A stretch of 64,000 nt of DNA from Cellulomonas marina (lineage in GTDB: Bacteria > Actinomycetota > Actinomycetes > Actinomycetales > Cellulomonadaceae). Below, one piece after another: positions 47,340 to 56,217 of this stretch. The notes below the pieces were generated by a model. The model was not told the DNA's origin. It saw only the letters and a program-made list of their open reading frames with translations, and ran no database searches. How positions within the stretch are numbered: the first letter of the stretch is position 1; each line of letters begins with the position of its first letter. The stretch covers positions 203,268 to 267,267 of the forward strand of contig NZ_FOKA01000005.1 in assembly GCF_900111925.1 (NCBI RefSeq), read 5' to 3'. The translations under genes and the position numbers were made by a program.

Positions 47340-48844
47340 AGTTCGTCGCCGTCTCGTCATGCCCCACGGGCATCGCGCACACCTACATGGCCGCCGAGGC
47401 CCTCGAGCAGGCCGGTCGCGCCGCCGGCCACGAGGTCGTCGTCGAGACCCAGGGGTCCGCCGGGTCCACGCCGCTGGACCCGGCCGTCATCGCCGCCGCC
47501 GACGGCGTCATCTACGCCGCCGACCTGGAGGTCCGCGACAAGGGCCGGTTCGCCGGCAAGCCGACCGTCGACGTCGGCGTGAAGAAGGCCGTGCACGACG
47601 CGCCGGGCGTGCTCGCCCAGGCCGTCGCGTCGGTCGAGGCCGCCCGCGCCTCGGGCGTGCCCGCCGCCGCGGCCGCCGCGGTCGCCGCCGCGCCCGCCCG
47701 CAAGGTCGGCACCGGCACGCGGATCCGCCAGTACCTCATGACCGGCGTGTCCTACATGATCCCGTTCGTCGCCGCGGGCGGCATCCTCATCGCGCTCGGC
47801 TTCATGCTCGCCTCGGTGGCGTGGCCGGAGAACGGCGCGATCGAGGTCACCGCCGTCGACCAGTCCGTCCTGTGGACGGCCTTCGAGTGGGGCAACCTCC
47901 AGCACTGGTCGGTGCTGCTGTTCCGCATCGGCGCGGCCGCGTTCGGCTTCCTCGTGCCGGCGCTGTCGGCCTACATCGCCTACGCGATCGCCGACCGTCC
48001 CGGTCTCGTGCCCGGCTTCGTCGGCGGCACGCTCGCCGGCCTCGTCGGCGCCGGCTTCCTCGGCGGCATCGCCACCGGCTTCATCGCCGGCTTCGTCGCG
48101 CTGTGGCTCGCCACGCGCAAGGTCCCCAAGGGCGTGCGCGGCGTCATGCCGGTCGTCGTCATCCCGCTGGTCGCCACGCTGGTCACGGGTGCGCTGACGA
48201 TCCTCGTCGTCGGCCCGCCGATGAGCGCGATCAACAACGGCCTGACCTCGTGGCTCGGCGGCCTGGGCACCACGGCCCTCGTCCCGCTCGGCATCATCCT
48301 CGGCCTCATGATGTGCTTCGACCTCGGCGGCCCGCTCAACAAGGTGGCCTACGTCTTCGCCACCACCGGCCTGGCCAACGCCACGTCCGCGTCCTCCACC
48401 GAGGCCCGCATCATGGCCGCCGTCATGGCCGCCGGCATGGTCCCGCCGCTCGCGGTCGCCGTCGCCACGACCCTGCGACCGAAGCTGTGGTCGGAGTCCG
48501 AGCGCGAGTCCGGCAAGTCCGCCTACCTGCTCGGCCTGTCCTTCATCTCGGAGGGCGCCATCCCGTTCGCCGCGGCCGACCCGCTGCGCATGATCCCGTC
48601 CTTCATGCTGGGCGGCGCCGTCACCGGCGGCCTGACCATGGCGTTCGGCTCGGGCCTGCTCGCCCCCCACGGCGGGTTCTGGGTCACGCCGCTCATCAGC
48701 TCGCCGCTGCTGTTCCTCCTGGCGCTGGTCATCGGCACGGCCGTGAGCTGCGTGGCGGTCATCGTGCTGAAGAGCATCGGCAAGGGCTCGGACGCGCAGG
48801 TCGTGGCCGAGGCCCCGAAGGACTCCACGCTCGTCACCGCCTGA
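47336..48844 (+). CDS. fruA: PTS fructose-specific EIIBC component
   Basis: Membrane transporter that imports and phosphorylates fructose to fructose-1-phosphate; 502 residues. The EIIB domain (1-100) has the phosphorylated Cys9 in VAVSSCPTGIAHTYMAAE. An Ala-rich linker (about 105-125) leads to the EIIC domain with about nine hydrophobic segments; GGPLNKVAYVFA and ISEGAIPFAAADPLR are the substrate-site blocks. ATG 47336 overlaps the EIIA stop. Confidence 0.95.
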   Translation: MKFVAVSSCPTGIAHTYMAAEALEQAGRAAGHEVVVETQGSAGSTPLDPAVIAAADGVIYAADLEVRDKGRFAGKPTVDVGVKKAVHDAPGVLAQAVASVEAARASGVPAAAAAAVAAAPARKVGTGTRIRQYLMTGVSYMIPFVAAGGILIALGFMLASVAWPENGAIEVTAVDQSVLWTAFEWGNLQHWSVLLFRIGAAAFGFLVPALSAYIAYAIADRPGLVPGFVGGTLAGLVGAGFLGGIATGFIAGFVALWLATRKVPKGVRGVMPVVVIPLVATLVTGALTILVVGPPMSAINNGLTSWLGGLGTTALVPLGIILGLMMCFDLGGPLNKVAYVFATTGLANATSASSTEARIMAAVMAAGMVPPLAVAVATTLRPKLWSESERESGKSAYLLGLSFISEGAIPFAAADPLRMIPSFMLGGAVTGGLTMAFGSGLLAPHGGFWVTPLISSPLLFLLALVIGTAVSCVAVIVLKSIGKGSDAQVVAEAPKDSTLVTA

Positions 48845-48899
48845 CGCGCACCAGCACCATCACCAGCACCGCACGCACCACCGCACGCACCACCACGGC

Positions 48900-48930
48900 G
48901 CGCCCGGTCCCATCCTCCGGGACCGGGCGC
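48900..48930 (+). terminator. Terminator between fruA and ptsH
   Basis: GCGCCCGGTCCC (48900-48911) pairs perfectly with GGGACCGGGCGC (48919-48930) around a seven-base loop. It is preceded by short CACCAGCAC/CGCACGCAC repeats at 48848-48896. ptsH therefore probably has its own promoter (TAGGGT at about 48935). Confidence 0.8.
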
Positions 48931-49038
48931 GTCGTAGGGTCGTCGGACGTCCTCGGCCCGTTCCGGGACGTGCACGGCCCGCAGCTCGACTCGCACGCAC
49001 CGTCGCGGCGCAGCGCCGCAGGAAGACAGGAACCAGCC

Positions 49039-49320
49039 ATGGCTCAGCGCACCGTCGTCGTCGCCTCCCGGGTCGGTCTGCACGCCCGTCCGGCGATGCT
49101 CTTCACGCAGGCCGCCGCGGCGACGGGGCTCCCCGTCACCATCGCCCGCCCGGGCGGTCAGCCGGTGGACGCCTCGAGCATCCTCTACGTGATGTCGCTG
49201 GGCGTGCCCGGCGGCGAGGAGGTCACCCTGTCGGCCGAGGGCGAGGGCGCCGACGAGGCGCTCGACGGCCTCGTCGAGCTGCTGCAGCAGGACCTCGACG
49301 CGCCCGAGGCCGGGGCGTGA
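49039..49320 (+). CDS. ptsH: Phosphocarrier protein HPr
   Basis: General PTS phosphocarrier of 93 residues. The phosphorylated His15 is in SRVGLHARPAM. In place of the usual Ser46 region there is PVDASSILYVMSLGV, so the regulatory serine context is conserved. ATG 49039 follows GGAAGACAGGAACC. The stop overlaps the ptsI GTG. Confidence 0.95.
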   Translation: MAQRTVVVASRVGLHARPAMLFTQAAAATGLPVTIARPGGQPVDASSILYVMSLGVPGGEEVTLSAEGEGADEALDGLVELLQQDLDAPEAGA

Positions 49321-51056
49321 GCACCCCGACCCTGGGCGCCGCCGAGGTGCACCCCGGCGCCGGCAGCCACGTGCTGACCGGCGTGGGCGTCGGCCGCCGG
49401 GCCGTCGTCGGGCCCGTCGCGCAGGTGCGGCCGGCCCCGGCGGTCGCCGCGGACACGCCCGTGCTCGTCGACGGGGTTCCCGCCGACGCCGCGGCCACGC
49501 GGGCCGCCGTCGAGCGGGCGTTCACGGGCGTCGCCGAGGGCCTGCGCGCGCAGGCCGCCGGCGCGACCGGCACCGTCAAGGACGTCCTGTCCGCCACCGC
49601 CCAGATGGCCGCGGACAACGCGCTGCGCACCCAGGTGCTGGCCAAGGTGGACGGCGGCGCGCCCGTCGTCGCCGCCGTGGACGCGGTCGTCGACCAGTTC
49701 GCGACGATGTTCGAGGCGGCCGGCGGGTACCTCGCCGAGCGCGTCACGGACCTGCGCTCGGTGCGGGACCGCGTCGTCGCCGCCGCGCTGGGCCTGCCGG
49801 CGCCGGGCGTGCCCGCGCTGTCCGAGCCGTCGGTCGTCGTGGCGCGCGACCTCGCGCCCGCGGACACCGCCGCGCTCGACCTGGCCAACGTCCTGGCCAT
49901 CGTCACCGAGCTCGGCGGCCCGACCGGGCACACGGCCATCATCGCCGGACAGCTCGGCCTGCCCTGCCTCGTGCGCGTCACGGGTGCGGGCGACGTCCCC
50001 GCGGGCGCGCTCGTCGCCGTCGACGCCGCGGCCGGCACCCTGACGGTCGAGCCCGACGAGGCGCTGCGCGCCGACGTCGAGCGCCGGGCCGCGCGCGACG
50101 CCGAGCTCGCCGCCGACACCGCCGCCGGTGCCACGGCCGACGGCCACGCCGTGGCCCTGCTCGCCAACATCGGCACCGCGGAGGACGCCGAGCGCGTCGC
50201 CGGCCCGGGCGTCGAGGGCGTCGGGCTGTTCCGCACCGAGGTGCTCTTCCTCGAGGCGACGACCGCGCCCACGCAGGCGGACCAGGCGGCCGCCTACACC
50301 CGCGTCCTGCGGGCGCTGCCGGAGCAGAAGGTCGTCGTCCGGACGCTCGACGCCGGTGCCGACAAGCCCCTCGCCTTCGCCACGCAGCCCGACGAGGAGA
50401 ACCCGGCGCTCGGCGTGCGGGGCTACCGCCTCGTCCGCACGAACCCCGAGCTGCTCGACACGCAGCTCGCCGCCCTCGCGCAGGCGCAGGCGGAGGCGGG
50501 CGCGACCCCCTGGGTCATGGCGCCGATGATCGCCACCCCCGCCGAGGCCCGCGAGTTCGCGACCCGCGCGCGGGCGGCCGGCGTCGCCACCGTCGGCGTC
50601 ATGGTCGAGGTGCCCGCGGCCGCGCTGCGCGCCCGCGACATCCTCGCGGAGGTGGACTTCGTCTCCCTCGGCACGAACGACCTGGCGCAGTACGCGATGG
50701 CCACGGACCGCCTGCGCGGCGAGCTGGCCGACCTGCTCGACGTCTGGCAGCCCGCCGTCCTCGACCTCGTCGCGGCCACGGCACGCGCGGGCCAGGACGT
50801 CGGCAAGCCCGTCGGCGTCTGCGGGGAGTCCGCGTCCGACCCGCTCATGGCGCTCGTCCTCGTCGGGCTGGGCATCACGAGCCTGTCGATGTCCGCCGGT
50901 GCGCTGGCGGCGGTGCGGTTCGCGGTGCGGCACCACACGCTCGAGCAGTGCCGGGAGATCGCCGCGGCCGCGCTCGGCGCGTCGTCGGCGCCCGACGCAC
51001 GCGCCGCCGTGCTCGCGCTGACGGCCCCCGAGGTGCGGGACACGCTCGGGCTGTGA
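49317..51056 (+). CDS. ptsI: PTS enzyme I
   Basis: Phosphoenolpyruvate-protein phosphotransferase, 579 residues. The phosphorylated histidine is His205 in LGGPTGHTAIIAG. The PEP-binding barrel has GVGLFRTEVLFLE, VVRTLDAGADKPLAF and GTNDLAQYAMATDR, and the catalytic Cys is in GVCGESASDP. GTG 49317 overlaps the ptsH stop. With HPr it feeds the fructose EII upstream. Confidence 0.96.
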   Translation: MSTPTLGAAEVHPGAGSHVLTGVGVGRRAVVGPVAQVRPAPAVAADTPVLVDGVPADAAATRAAVERAFTGVAEGLRAQAAGATGTVKDVLSATAQMAADNALRTQVLAKVDGGAPVVAAVDAVVDQFATMFEAAGGYLAERVTDLRSVRDRVVAAALGLPAPGVPALSEPSVVVARDLAPADTAALDLANVLAIVTELGGPTGHTAIIAGQLGLPCLVRVTGAGDVPAGALVAVDAAAGTLTVEPDEALRADVERRAARDAELAADTAAGATADGHAVALLANIGTAEDAERVAGPGVEGVGLFRTEVLFLEATTAPTQADQAAAYTRVLRALPEQKVVVRTLDAGADKPLAFATQPDEENPALGVRGYRLVRTNPELLDTQLAALAQAQAEAGATPWVMAPMIATPAEAREFATRARAAGVATVGVMVEVPAAALRARDILAEVDFVSLGTNDLAQYAMATDRLRGELADLLDVWQPAVLDLVAATARAGQDVGKPVGVCGESASDPLMALVLVGLGITSLSMSAGALAAVRFAVRHHTLEQCREIAAAALGASSAPDARAAVLALTAPEVRDTLGL

Positions 51057-51095
51057 CCCCGGGCGCCCTGCCGATCCGGCGGGGCCCGACGTGCG

Positions 51096-51136
51096 ACGAC
51101 GAGGGCGGGTCCTCACCGGGGACCCGCCCTCGTCGT
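51096..51136. terminator. Strong terminator after ptsI
   Basis: A perfect 17-pair stem, 51096-51112 with 51120-51136, and a seven-base loop (TCACCGG). It is the strongest hairpin in the window. Confidence 0.88.
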
Positions 51137-51175
51137 GCATCCGGCGCGTGCGCGGCCGGGCCGCCGGGGGCCGTC

Positions 51176-51181
51176 TACCCT
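51176..51181 (+). promoter_or_regulatory. Leaderless-type -10 hexamer for gabD2
   Basis: TACCCT lies six bases before the ATG at 51188. Confidence 0.5.
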
Positions 51182-51187
51182 GCTGCG

Positions 51188-52846
51188 ATGGGGCCCGACC
51201 CGCACCTGGAGCTGCACGACCCGGAGACCGACCCGCTGGCGGCGTACGTGCTCGAACCGGCGGACCTGCGTCCCCTGCTGGACCGCGTCGTGGCCGCCCC
51301 GGGCGCCCCGACCCACGCGGCCCTCACCCCGCTCACGGGGGCGCCGCTGGTGCCGGTCCCGCAGACCGTGCCCGACGACGTGCCGGCCACCGCGCGCGTC
51401 GCCCGCGCCGCCCAGCGCCTCTGGGCGGCCCGGCCCCTGCGCCACCGCACCGCGGTGCTGCGTCGCCTGCACGACCTCGTCCTCGAGCGGCAGAGCGACG
51501 GTCTCGACCTCGTCCAGCTCGAGACGGGCAAAGCCCGCGCGCACGCCGTCGACGAGGTGCTCGACGTCGCGAACGTCGCCCGGCACTACGCGGTCCGGAC
51601 CGGCGCCTACCTGCGCGACCGGCGGGCGCCGGCCCTCCTGCCGCTGCTCGCGGACGTGCGGGTGCACCGCCGGCCCGCCGGCGTCGTCGGGGTGGTCGTG
51701 CCCTGGAACTACCCGCTGAGCCTCGCGCTGTCCGACGCGCTGCCGGCCCTGGTCGCAGGGAACGCGGTGCTGCTGCGCGCGGACCCGCAGACCGCGCTGA
51801 CCGCGCTGTGGGCGGCGGAGCTGTGCGAGGACGCGGGCCTGCCGGCCGGGGTGCTGCAGGTGCTCGTCGGCGGCAAGGACGTGGCCGAGGCGGTGGTCGA
51901 CCACGTCGACCGGGTCCTGTTCACGGGGTCGACGGCGGCCGGGCGGCAGGTGGCGGCCCGTGCGGGGGAGCGGCTCGTGCCCGCGGTCCTCGAGCTCGGC
52001 GGGAAGAACGCCGCGTACGTGGCTGCGGACGTCGACGTGGCGACGACCGCCGCGGCGCTGGTGCGGGCGTGCTTCGCCTCCGCCGGGCAGCTCTGCCTCG
52101 CACCCGAGCGCCTGTACGTCCACCGGGACGTGCTCGAGGCGTTCACGGCGGCGCTCGTCGAGCGCACGGAGCGGCTGCGGCTGGGCGTCGGGCTGGACTA
52201 CCGCGCCGACATGGGGTCGCTGACGTCGGCGGCGCAGCTCGCGCGCGTCGTCGAGCACGTCGAGGACGCGCTCTCCGCCGGGGCGCGGCTGCTGACGGGC
52301 GGCGAGCAGCGCCTCGACGTCGGGCCGCTGGTCTACGCGCCCACGGTGCTGACCGACGTGCCGGAGCACGCGCGGCTGCACCGGGAGGAGACGTTCGGCC
52401 CCGTCGTGGCGCTGTATCCCGTCGCGTCGGACGACGAGGCCGTCGCCGCGATGGACGACTCCGCCTACGCCCTCACCGCGTCCGTGTGGACACGGGACGC
52501 GCGCCGCGGGGCCGCCCTCGCCCGGCGCCTGCGCGCGGGCTCCGTCACCGTCAACGCCGGCCCGACGCTGGCCTGGTCCGCCGTCGGCGCGCCGCAGGGC
52601 GGCACGGGCGCCTCGGGGCTGGGGTACCGGCACGGGCGCGAGGCGGTCGAGGCGGTCACGACCGCGCAGACCGTCGCGGTGGCCCGGGGCGTGCAGGGCC
52701 TCGCAGGTCGGCTCGGGCTCGACGTCGGGCGGCTCGTCGCGGGCGCGGGCGACCCCGCCGACCCGGACGCACCCGTGGGCTGGGACGCGTTCCCGCGGAC
52801 GCTCGCCCGCGCGCTGCGGGTCGGGGCGGCGCTGCGCCGGCCCTGA
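51188..52846 (+). CDS. gabD2: Succinate-semialdehyde dehydrogenase, GabD2 type
   Basis: NAD(P)-dependent aldehyde dehydrogenase of 552 residues. Catalytic Cys303 is in SAGQLCLAPERLYV, the general base Glu is in VLELGGKNAAYV, and the cofactor loop is FTGSTAAGRQVAARAG; VVPWNYPLSLALSD is also typical. The C-terminal GATG-like segment GGTGASGLGYRHGREAV and overall resemblance favour the GabD2 succinic-semialdehyde branch of actinobacteria. The substrate is by similarity only. It stands alone before the nitrilase cluster. Confidence 0.85.
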   Translation: MGPDPHLELHDPETDPLAAYVLEPADLRPLLDRVVAAPGAPTHAALTPLTGAPLVPVPQTVPDDVPATARVARAAQRLWAARPLRHRTAVLRRLHDLVLERQSDGLDLVQLETGKARAHAVDEVLDVANVARHYAVRTGAYLRDRRAPALLPLLADVRVHRRPAGVVGVVVPWNYPLSLALSDALPALVAGNAVLLRADPQTALTALWAAELCEDAGLPAGVLQVLVGGKDVAEAVVDHVDRVLFTGSTAAGRQVAARAGERLVPAVLELGGKNAAYVAADVDVATTAAALVRACFASAGQLCLAPERLYVHRDVLEAFTAALVERTERLRLGVGLDYRADMGSLTSAAQLARVVEHVEDALSAGARLLTGGEQRLDVGPLVYAPTVLTDVPEHARLHREETFGPVVALYPVASDDEAVAAMDDSAYALTASVWTRDARRGAALARRLRAGSVTVNAGPTLAWSAVGAPQGGTGASGLGYRHGREAVEAVTTAQTVAVARGVQGLAGRLGLDVGRLVAGAGDPADPDAPVGWDAFPRTLARALRVGAALRRP

Positions 52847-52922
52847 CGGCGACGTCGTCGGTCCGGCGTGGACGCACGGCGCCCGGCGGAGGTGTGCGGA
52901 CCCGCAGGTGCCGGTCGTGGCC

Positions 52923-54356
52923 TCAGGCGGCGCCGAGGTGGGTGACGGCGGCGCCCACGGCGGGCGTCGTCGCGCCGTCGGGCCAGCGCAGGCGCACGCC
53001 CGGCGCGCTCTCGAGCCGCCCGACGACGGCCGTCGTCGCGCCCGGGGCGTGCATCCGCCCCTCGCCCGGCGCGTCGACGGTGAGCATGCCGAAGCCGGGG
53101 AAGCAGCCGAGCCAGTCGGCCACGCCGGCCCCCTCCGGGCGGGGGACCGCCGCCACGTCGACGACCGCCCCGGTGCCCGACGCCTCGGCGAGCATGCCCA
53201 GCGTCCCGACGAGGCCGGCCATGCTCACGTCCTTGGCGGCCCGCGGGGCCGCGGCCGCGACGCTCCCGTGCTGGCCGCGGAGCTCGTCGGACCGGCGCGA
53301 GGACGTGGAGTCCCACTGCTGCCCGACGAAGCCCGGCCGCCAGCCGCCGCGCAGGTCGAGCGTCGCCGACACCTCGTCGCCCACCCGTCCCCCGGCGGCC
53401 GGCACGGGACGAGCGGCCCGCCCGAGACCGGTGACGGCGAGCGCGGCCGGGACGCCGAGCTGCGTGTGCCCGCCGAGCACGGGCACGCCCCACGCCTGCG
53501 CGGCGTCCCGGAGCCCGGCGAGCACCCGGGCCGCGAAGGAGGCGTCGCGCGCACCGACGGCGTCCAGCAGACCGACGGCCTGCGCGCCCATCGCGGTGAG
53601 GTCGTTGACGTTGACGAGCACCGAGCACCAGCCCGCCCACTCCGGGTGCCGCTCGACCATCGACGGCACGATCGCGTCGCACACGGCGACGAGGTCGCTG
53701 CCGGGGACCGGGGCGCCGTCGTCGCCGACGAAGCCCGTGCCGCCGAGGCTGCCGGGCGCCGCCGCGAGCCCCGCCAGCAGCCCGCCGAGCGCCGCCTTCG
53801 CGGCGCGCGCCTGCTGGTCGAGGCGGTCCACCGGCCAGCGCACGCGCACGTGCGGCGCCGCCCGCCGCGTCCCGGCGACGGTGCACGGCCCCAGGTGCTC
53901 CCACCCCAGCCGCGCGAACATCGGGGCCACGCGCTCCTGGACGGTCGCCTCGAACCGCAGGACGCCGCGGGCCTCGGCCTCCGCGCACGCCGCCCGGACG
54001 AGGGCCGCGCCGACCGCCGCCCCGCCGCGGGCCGCCCGGTCCACGACGAGCCGGCTGCCCGTCCACCACCCGAGGTCGTCGGCCGTGGTGGGTGCGAGGC
54101 GCACGCCACCGAGGACGCGGCCCGGCTCCCGCCCGTCCCCCGCCGCGCGGGCGACCAGCACGACGGCGCGGGGGTCGTCGTCGAGGTCGTCGGCGTCGTC
54201 ACCGGCGAACAGGCCCTGCTCCGCGACGAACACCTCCCGCCGCAGCGCCCGGTGGGCCGCCACCCCGGCGCGGTCGGCGACGCCGATGGTGACCGCCGGC
54301 GGGACGGCGGCGCGTGCGGTGCCGGGTCGGACGCCCTCGAGGACGGTGAGATCCAC
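52923..54356 (-). CDS. GNAT N-acetyltransferase / AIR synthase-like fusion, MSMEG_0567 family
   Basis: A 477-residue two-domain protein. Residues about 20-175 are a GNAT acyltransferase (RREVFVAEQGLF, GVRLAPTTADDLGWWTGSRL, VGAALVRAACAEAEARGVLR). Residues about 180-477 resemble AIR synthase (PurM) C-terminal and ATP-binding parts (VNVNDLTAMGAQAVGLLDAV, VLGGHTQLGVPAALAVTGLG, KDVSMAGLVGTLGMLAE). In Synechocystis and pseudomonads the two domains are separate genes. The ATG at 54356 is three bases from the upstream radical SAM stop, so the two form one operon. It presumably acylates and activates an intermediate of the nitrilase cluster pathway; the actual substrate is unknown. Confidence 0.88.
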   Translation of the reverse strand: MDLTVLEGVRPGTARAAVPPAVTIGVADRAGVAAHRALRREVFVAEQGLFAGDDADDLDDDPRAVVLVARAAGDGREPGRVLGGVRLAPTTADDLGWWTGSRLVVDRAARGGAAVGAALVRAACAEAEARGVLRFEATVQERVAPMFARLGWEHLGPCTVAGTRRAAPHVRVRWPVDRLDQQARAAKAALGGLLAGLAAAPGSLGGTGFVGDDGAPVPGSDLVAVCDAIVPSMVERHPEWAGWCSVLVNVNDLTAMGAQAVGLLDAVGARDASFAARVLAGLRDAAQAWGVPVLGGHTQLGVPAALAVTGLGRAARPVPAAGGRVGDEVSATLDLRGGWRPGFVGQQWDSTSSRRSDELRGQHGSVAAAAPRAAKDVSMAGLVGTLGMLAEASGTGAVVDVAAVPRPEGAGVADWLGCFPGFGMLTVDAPGEGRMHAPGATTAVVGRLESAPGVRLRWPDGATTPAVGAAVTHLGAA

Positions 54357-54359
54357 GGC

Positions 54360-55418
54360 TCAGGCTCCGGCGGTCTTGAGGACGCCGCAGGCCCCGCAGG
54401 CTGCGCACCCGGCGCGCTGCCCGTCGCTGGTCATCCCGGCGGCGACGAGCAGCGCCGCCACCTCACGGCTCACGCGCTCGACGACGTCCGCCGGCGGGGC
54501 GCCCACCCCGTCGACGTCCACGGCCAGCGTCCCGCGCAGCGGCCGGAACGGGACGACGAAGGGGTAGACGCCCATCGCGACGAGCTCCGCGGCGCCGGCG
54601 ACGAGCTCGTCGGGGTCCTCGCCCAGCCCGACGAGCAGGTAGGTCGAGACCTGGTTGCGGCCGAAGACGCGGACGGCCTCCGCCCACGCCTCCCGGTACG
54701 CCGCCAGCGGCACCCGGGACTTGCCGGGCGTCCAGCGGGCGCGCACGGCGTCGTCGAGCGACTCGACGTGGATCCCGATGGACACCGCGCCGGCGTCCCG
54801 GAGGTCCTGCAGCACCGACAGGTCGGTGGGCGGCTCGCACTGCACCTGGACCGGCAGGCCGGGGACCGCCTCGAGCACCGCGCGCACGCACCGGGCCAGG
54901 TGCTTCGCCCCGCGGTCGGTGCCGCGGGACGTGCCGGTGGTCATGACCATCGAGCGCACCCCGTCCAGCCGCACGGCCGCCGCGGCGACCTCCGCGAGCT
55001 GGGCGGGAGTCTTGACCGCGGTCGTCGCGCCGGCGGCCAGGGAGGCCTCGATCGCGCAGAACCGGCAGCGCTCGGCCTCGTCGTAGCGCATGCAGGTCTG
55101 CACCACGGTGGTGGCGAGCACGTCGCGGCCGTGCAGGCGGGCGATCTTCTCGTAGGGGACGCCGTCGTCCGTGGTCAGGTCGTAGAACAGCGGGCGCCGC
55201 ACGGGCGTGACGTCGAGGCCGAGGTCGGCCCCGTCGAGGAGCAGCCGGTCGCGGCGCAGGACGTACGGGCTCGTCGGGTTCACCGGGATGGCCGCGCCGA
55301 GGCCGCCGATCAGGACGTGCCCGTCGTCGCTGGGACCGGCGCCCGCCTCGCGGTGCACGGGGGCGTCCATCCGGACGCCCTGCAGGGCGAGGTCGACGCG
55401 GGTGCGCAGGTCCGGCAC
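54360..55418 (-). CDS. Radical SAM protein, MSMEG_0568 family
   Basis: A 352-residue radical SAM enzyme of the nitrilase cluster. The cluster-binding cysteines are C109, C118 and C121 (TCMRYDEAERCRFC), a CX8CX2C spacing instead of the standard CX3CX2C. Biotin-synthase-like surroundings follow (VMTTGTSRGTDRG, IGIHVESLDDAVRARW). The C-terminus has CAACGAC (C338, C341, C344), able to hold a second cluster. GTG 55418 was chosen because AGGGAG lies eight bases upstream; an ATG at 55481 is in frame but would overlap a GlnR-like box. It is divergent from the MSMEG_0572-type gene. Confidence 0.9.
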   Translation of the reverse strand: MPDLRTRVDLALQGVRMDAPVHREAGAGPSDDGHVLIGGLGAAIPVNPTSPYVLRRDRLLLDGADLGLDVTPVRRPLFYDLTTDDGVPYEKIARLHGRDVLATTVVQTCMRYDEAERCRFCAIEASLAAGATTAVKTPAQLAEVAAAAVRLDGVRSMVMTTGTSRGTDRGAKHLARCVRAVLEAVPGLPVQVQCEPPTDLSVLQDLRDAGAVSIGIHVESLDDAVRARWTPGKSRVPLAAYREAWAEAVRVFGRNQVSTYLLVGLGEDPDELVAGAAELVAMGVYPFVVPFRPLRGTLAVDVDGVGAPPADVVERVSREVAALLVAAGMTSDGQRAGCAACGACGVLKTAGA

Positions 55419-55472
55419 GGGGGCTCCCTGGGGTGCGGCGGCGGTGGTGGGCGCCAGTAGAACGCGCGGCGT

Positions 55473-55488
55473 GTTTCGCACGGGTCAC
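55473..55488 (-). promoter_or_regulatory. GlnR-type box facing the radical SAM operon
   Basis: On the minus strand GTGAC-N6-GAAAC matches the actinobacterial GlnR half-box pair gTnAC-n6-GaAAC. It is 55 bases upstream of the GTG at 55418. Nitrogen control is inferred. Confidence 0.6.
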
Positions 55489-55561
55489 ATCCGGAAGGCT
55501 TTCTCGTGAATTCGCCACCGGCCGCCCGGGCCGCGCCCGGACACGGAAATTTCTTCCCGAC

Positions 55562-55577
55562 GAAACCACGCGGAAAC
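55562..55577 (+). promoter_or_regulatory. GlnR-type box facing the nitrilase operon
   Basis: GAAAC-N6-GAAAC has two GaAAC half-sites at the 11-base GlnR period. It lies 79 bases upstream of the GTG at 55656 and just before TTGACT (55588-55593), a possible -35 box. A GGAAATTTC palindrome is at 55545-55553. Confidence 0.5.
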
Positions 55578-55655
55578 AACCCGCCCCTTGACTGGGCGCA
55601 GCTCGACCCCCTCGTCCGTCCCCCGTCAAGTCCATCGTCAAGGCAGGAGCGCACC

Positions 55656-56207
55656 GTGACCATCACCGAGGTCGGCCAGGTCAGCAGTGAGATCGAGGAC
55701 CAGATCACCGCCAACATCGAGCGGTCGACGGCGGAGATCGCCCACCCGTCGCAGGCCAAGGGGACCAACCTGTACGGCTCGACGAAGGTGTTCCCGGACT
55801 ACCAGGCGGAGCCGGGGCAGTCCTACTTCACGCTCGTGCACGGCATCGCGCACGAGTCCTCCGTCAGCTTCGTCGCGATCCTGCAGGCGACGCGGGCGGC
55901 GCGGAAGGGGTTCGAGTCCGCCATCTACTTCTACGGCCCGGGCACCATCAACGCCATGGCCACCCGCGGTTTCCCCACGGTCGGGGACTCCGGGTTCCCC
56001 GGCGAGCAGAACATCAACAACGCGCTGGAGACGTTCATCGCCGAGGGCAACCGCGTCTTCGTCTGCCGGTTCGGCATGGCGCTGCACGGCCTGCGCGAGG
56101 AGGACCTCGTCGACGGCACCATCCCGTGCCACCCGCTGGACGTGCAGGACGCGCTCATCCACTACGCCCGCAAGGGCGCCATCATCAACTCCACGTACAA
56201 CCTCTGA
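55656..56207 (+). CDS. MSMEG_0572/Sll0783 family nitrogen starvation response protein
   Basis: A 183-residue member of the family defined by Synechocystis Sll0783, which is induced by nitrogen starvation and needed for normal polyhydroxybutyrate accumulation there. Recognisable blocks are GSTKVFPDYQAEPGQSYFTL, GPGTINAMATRGFPTVGDSG and GEQNINNALETFIAEGN. The biochemical role is unknown. GTG 55656 has GGCAGGAG upstream; an earlier ATG at 55506 would add 50 unrelated residues. It is the first gene of the rightward seven-gene operon. Confidence 0.9.
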   Translation: MTITEVGQVSSEIEDQITANIERSTAEIAHPSQAKGTNLYGSTKVFPDYQAEPGQSYFTLVHGIAHESSVSFVAILQATRAARKGFESAIYFYGPGTINAMATRGFPTVGDSGFPGEQNINNALETFIAEGNRVFVCRFGMALHGLREEDLVDGTIPCHPLDVQDALIHYARKGAIINSTYNL

Positions 56208-56217
56208 GGGTCCGGCC

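Noticed and set aside
48848..48896. Short CACCAGCAC / CGCACGCAC repeats after fruA, considered as a CRISPR-like array
   Set aside because: Units are under 15 bases with no unique spacers; they are simple repeats before a terminator.
49185..51140. A long minus-strand open frame opposite ptsI
   Set aside because: ptsI on the other strand has all catalytic motifs; the antisense product is low-complexity Arg/Gly/His with no domain.
51091..54567. A very long open frame on the plus strand across gabD2 and the GNAT-AIRS gene
   Set aside because: It runs partly out of frame with gabD2 and antisense to the GNAT-AIRS gene and encodes only Arg/Ala/Pro/Gly-rich sequence. Such frames are expected at this GC content.
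55506..55655. Upstream ATG extension of the MSMEG_0572-type protein
   Set aside because: The extra 50 residues are unlike the family, cross the GlnR-like box and the TTGACT hexamer, and the GTG at 55656 has a good ribosome binding site.
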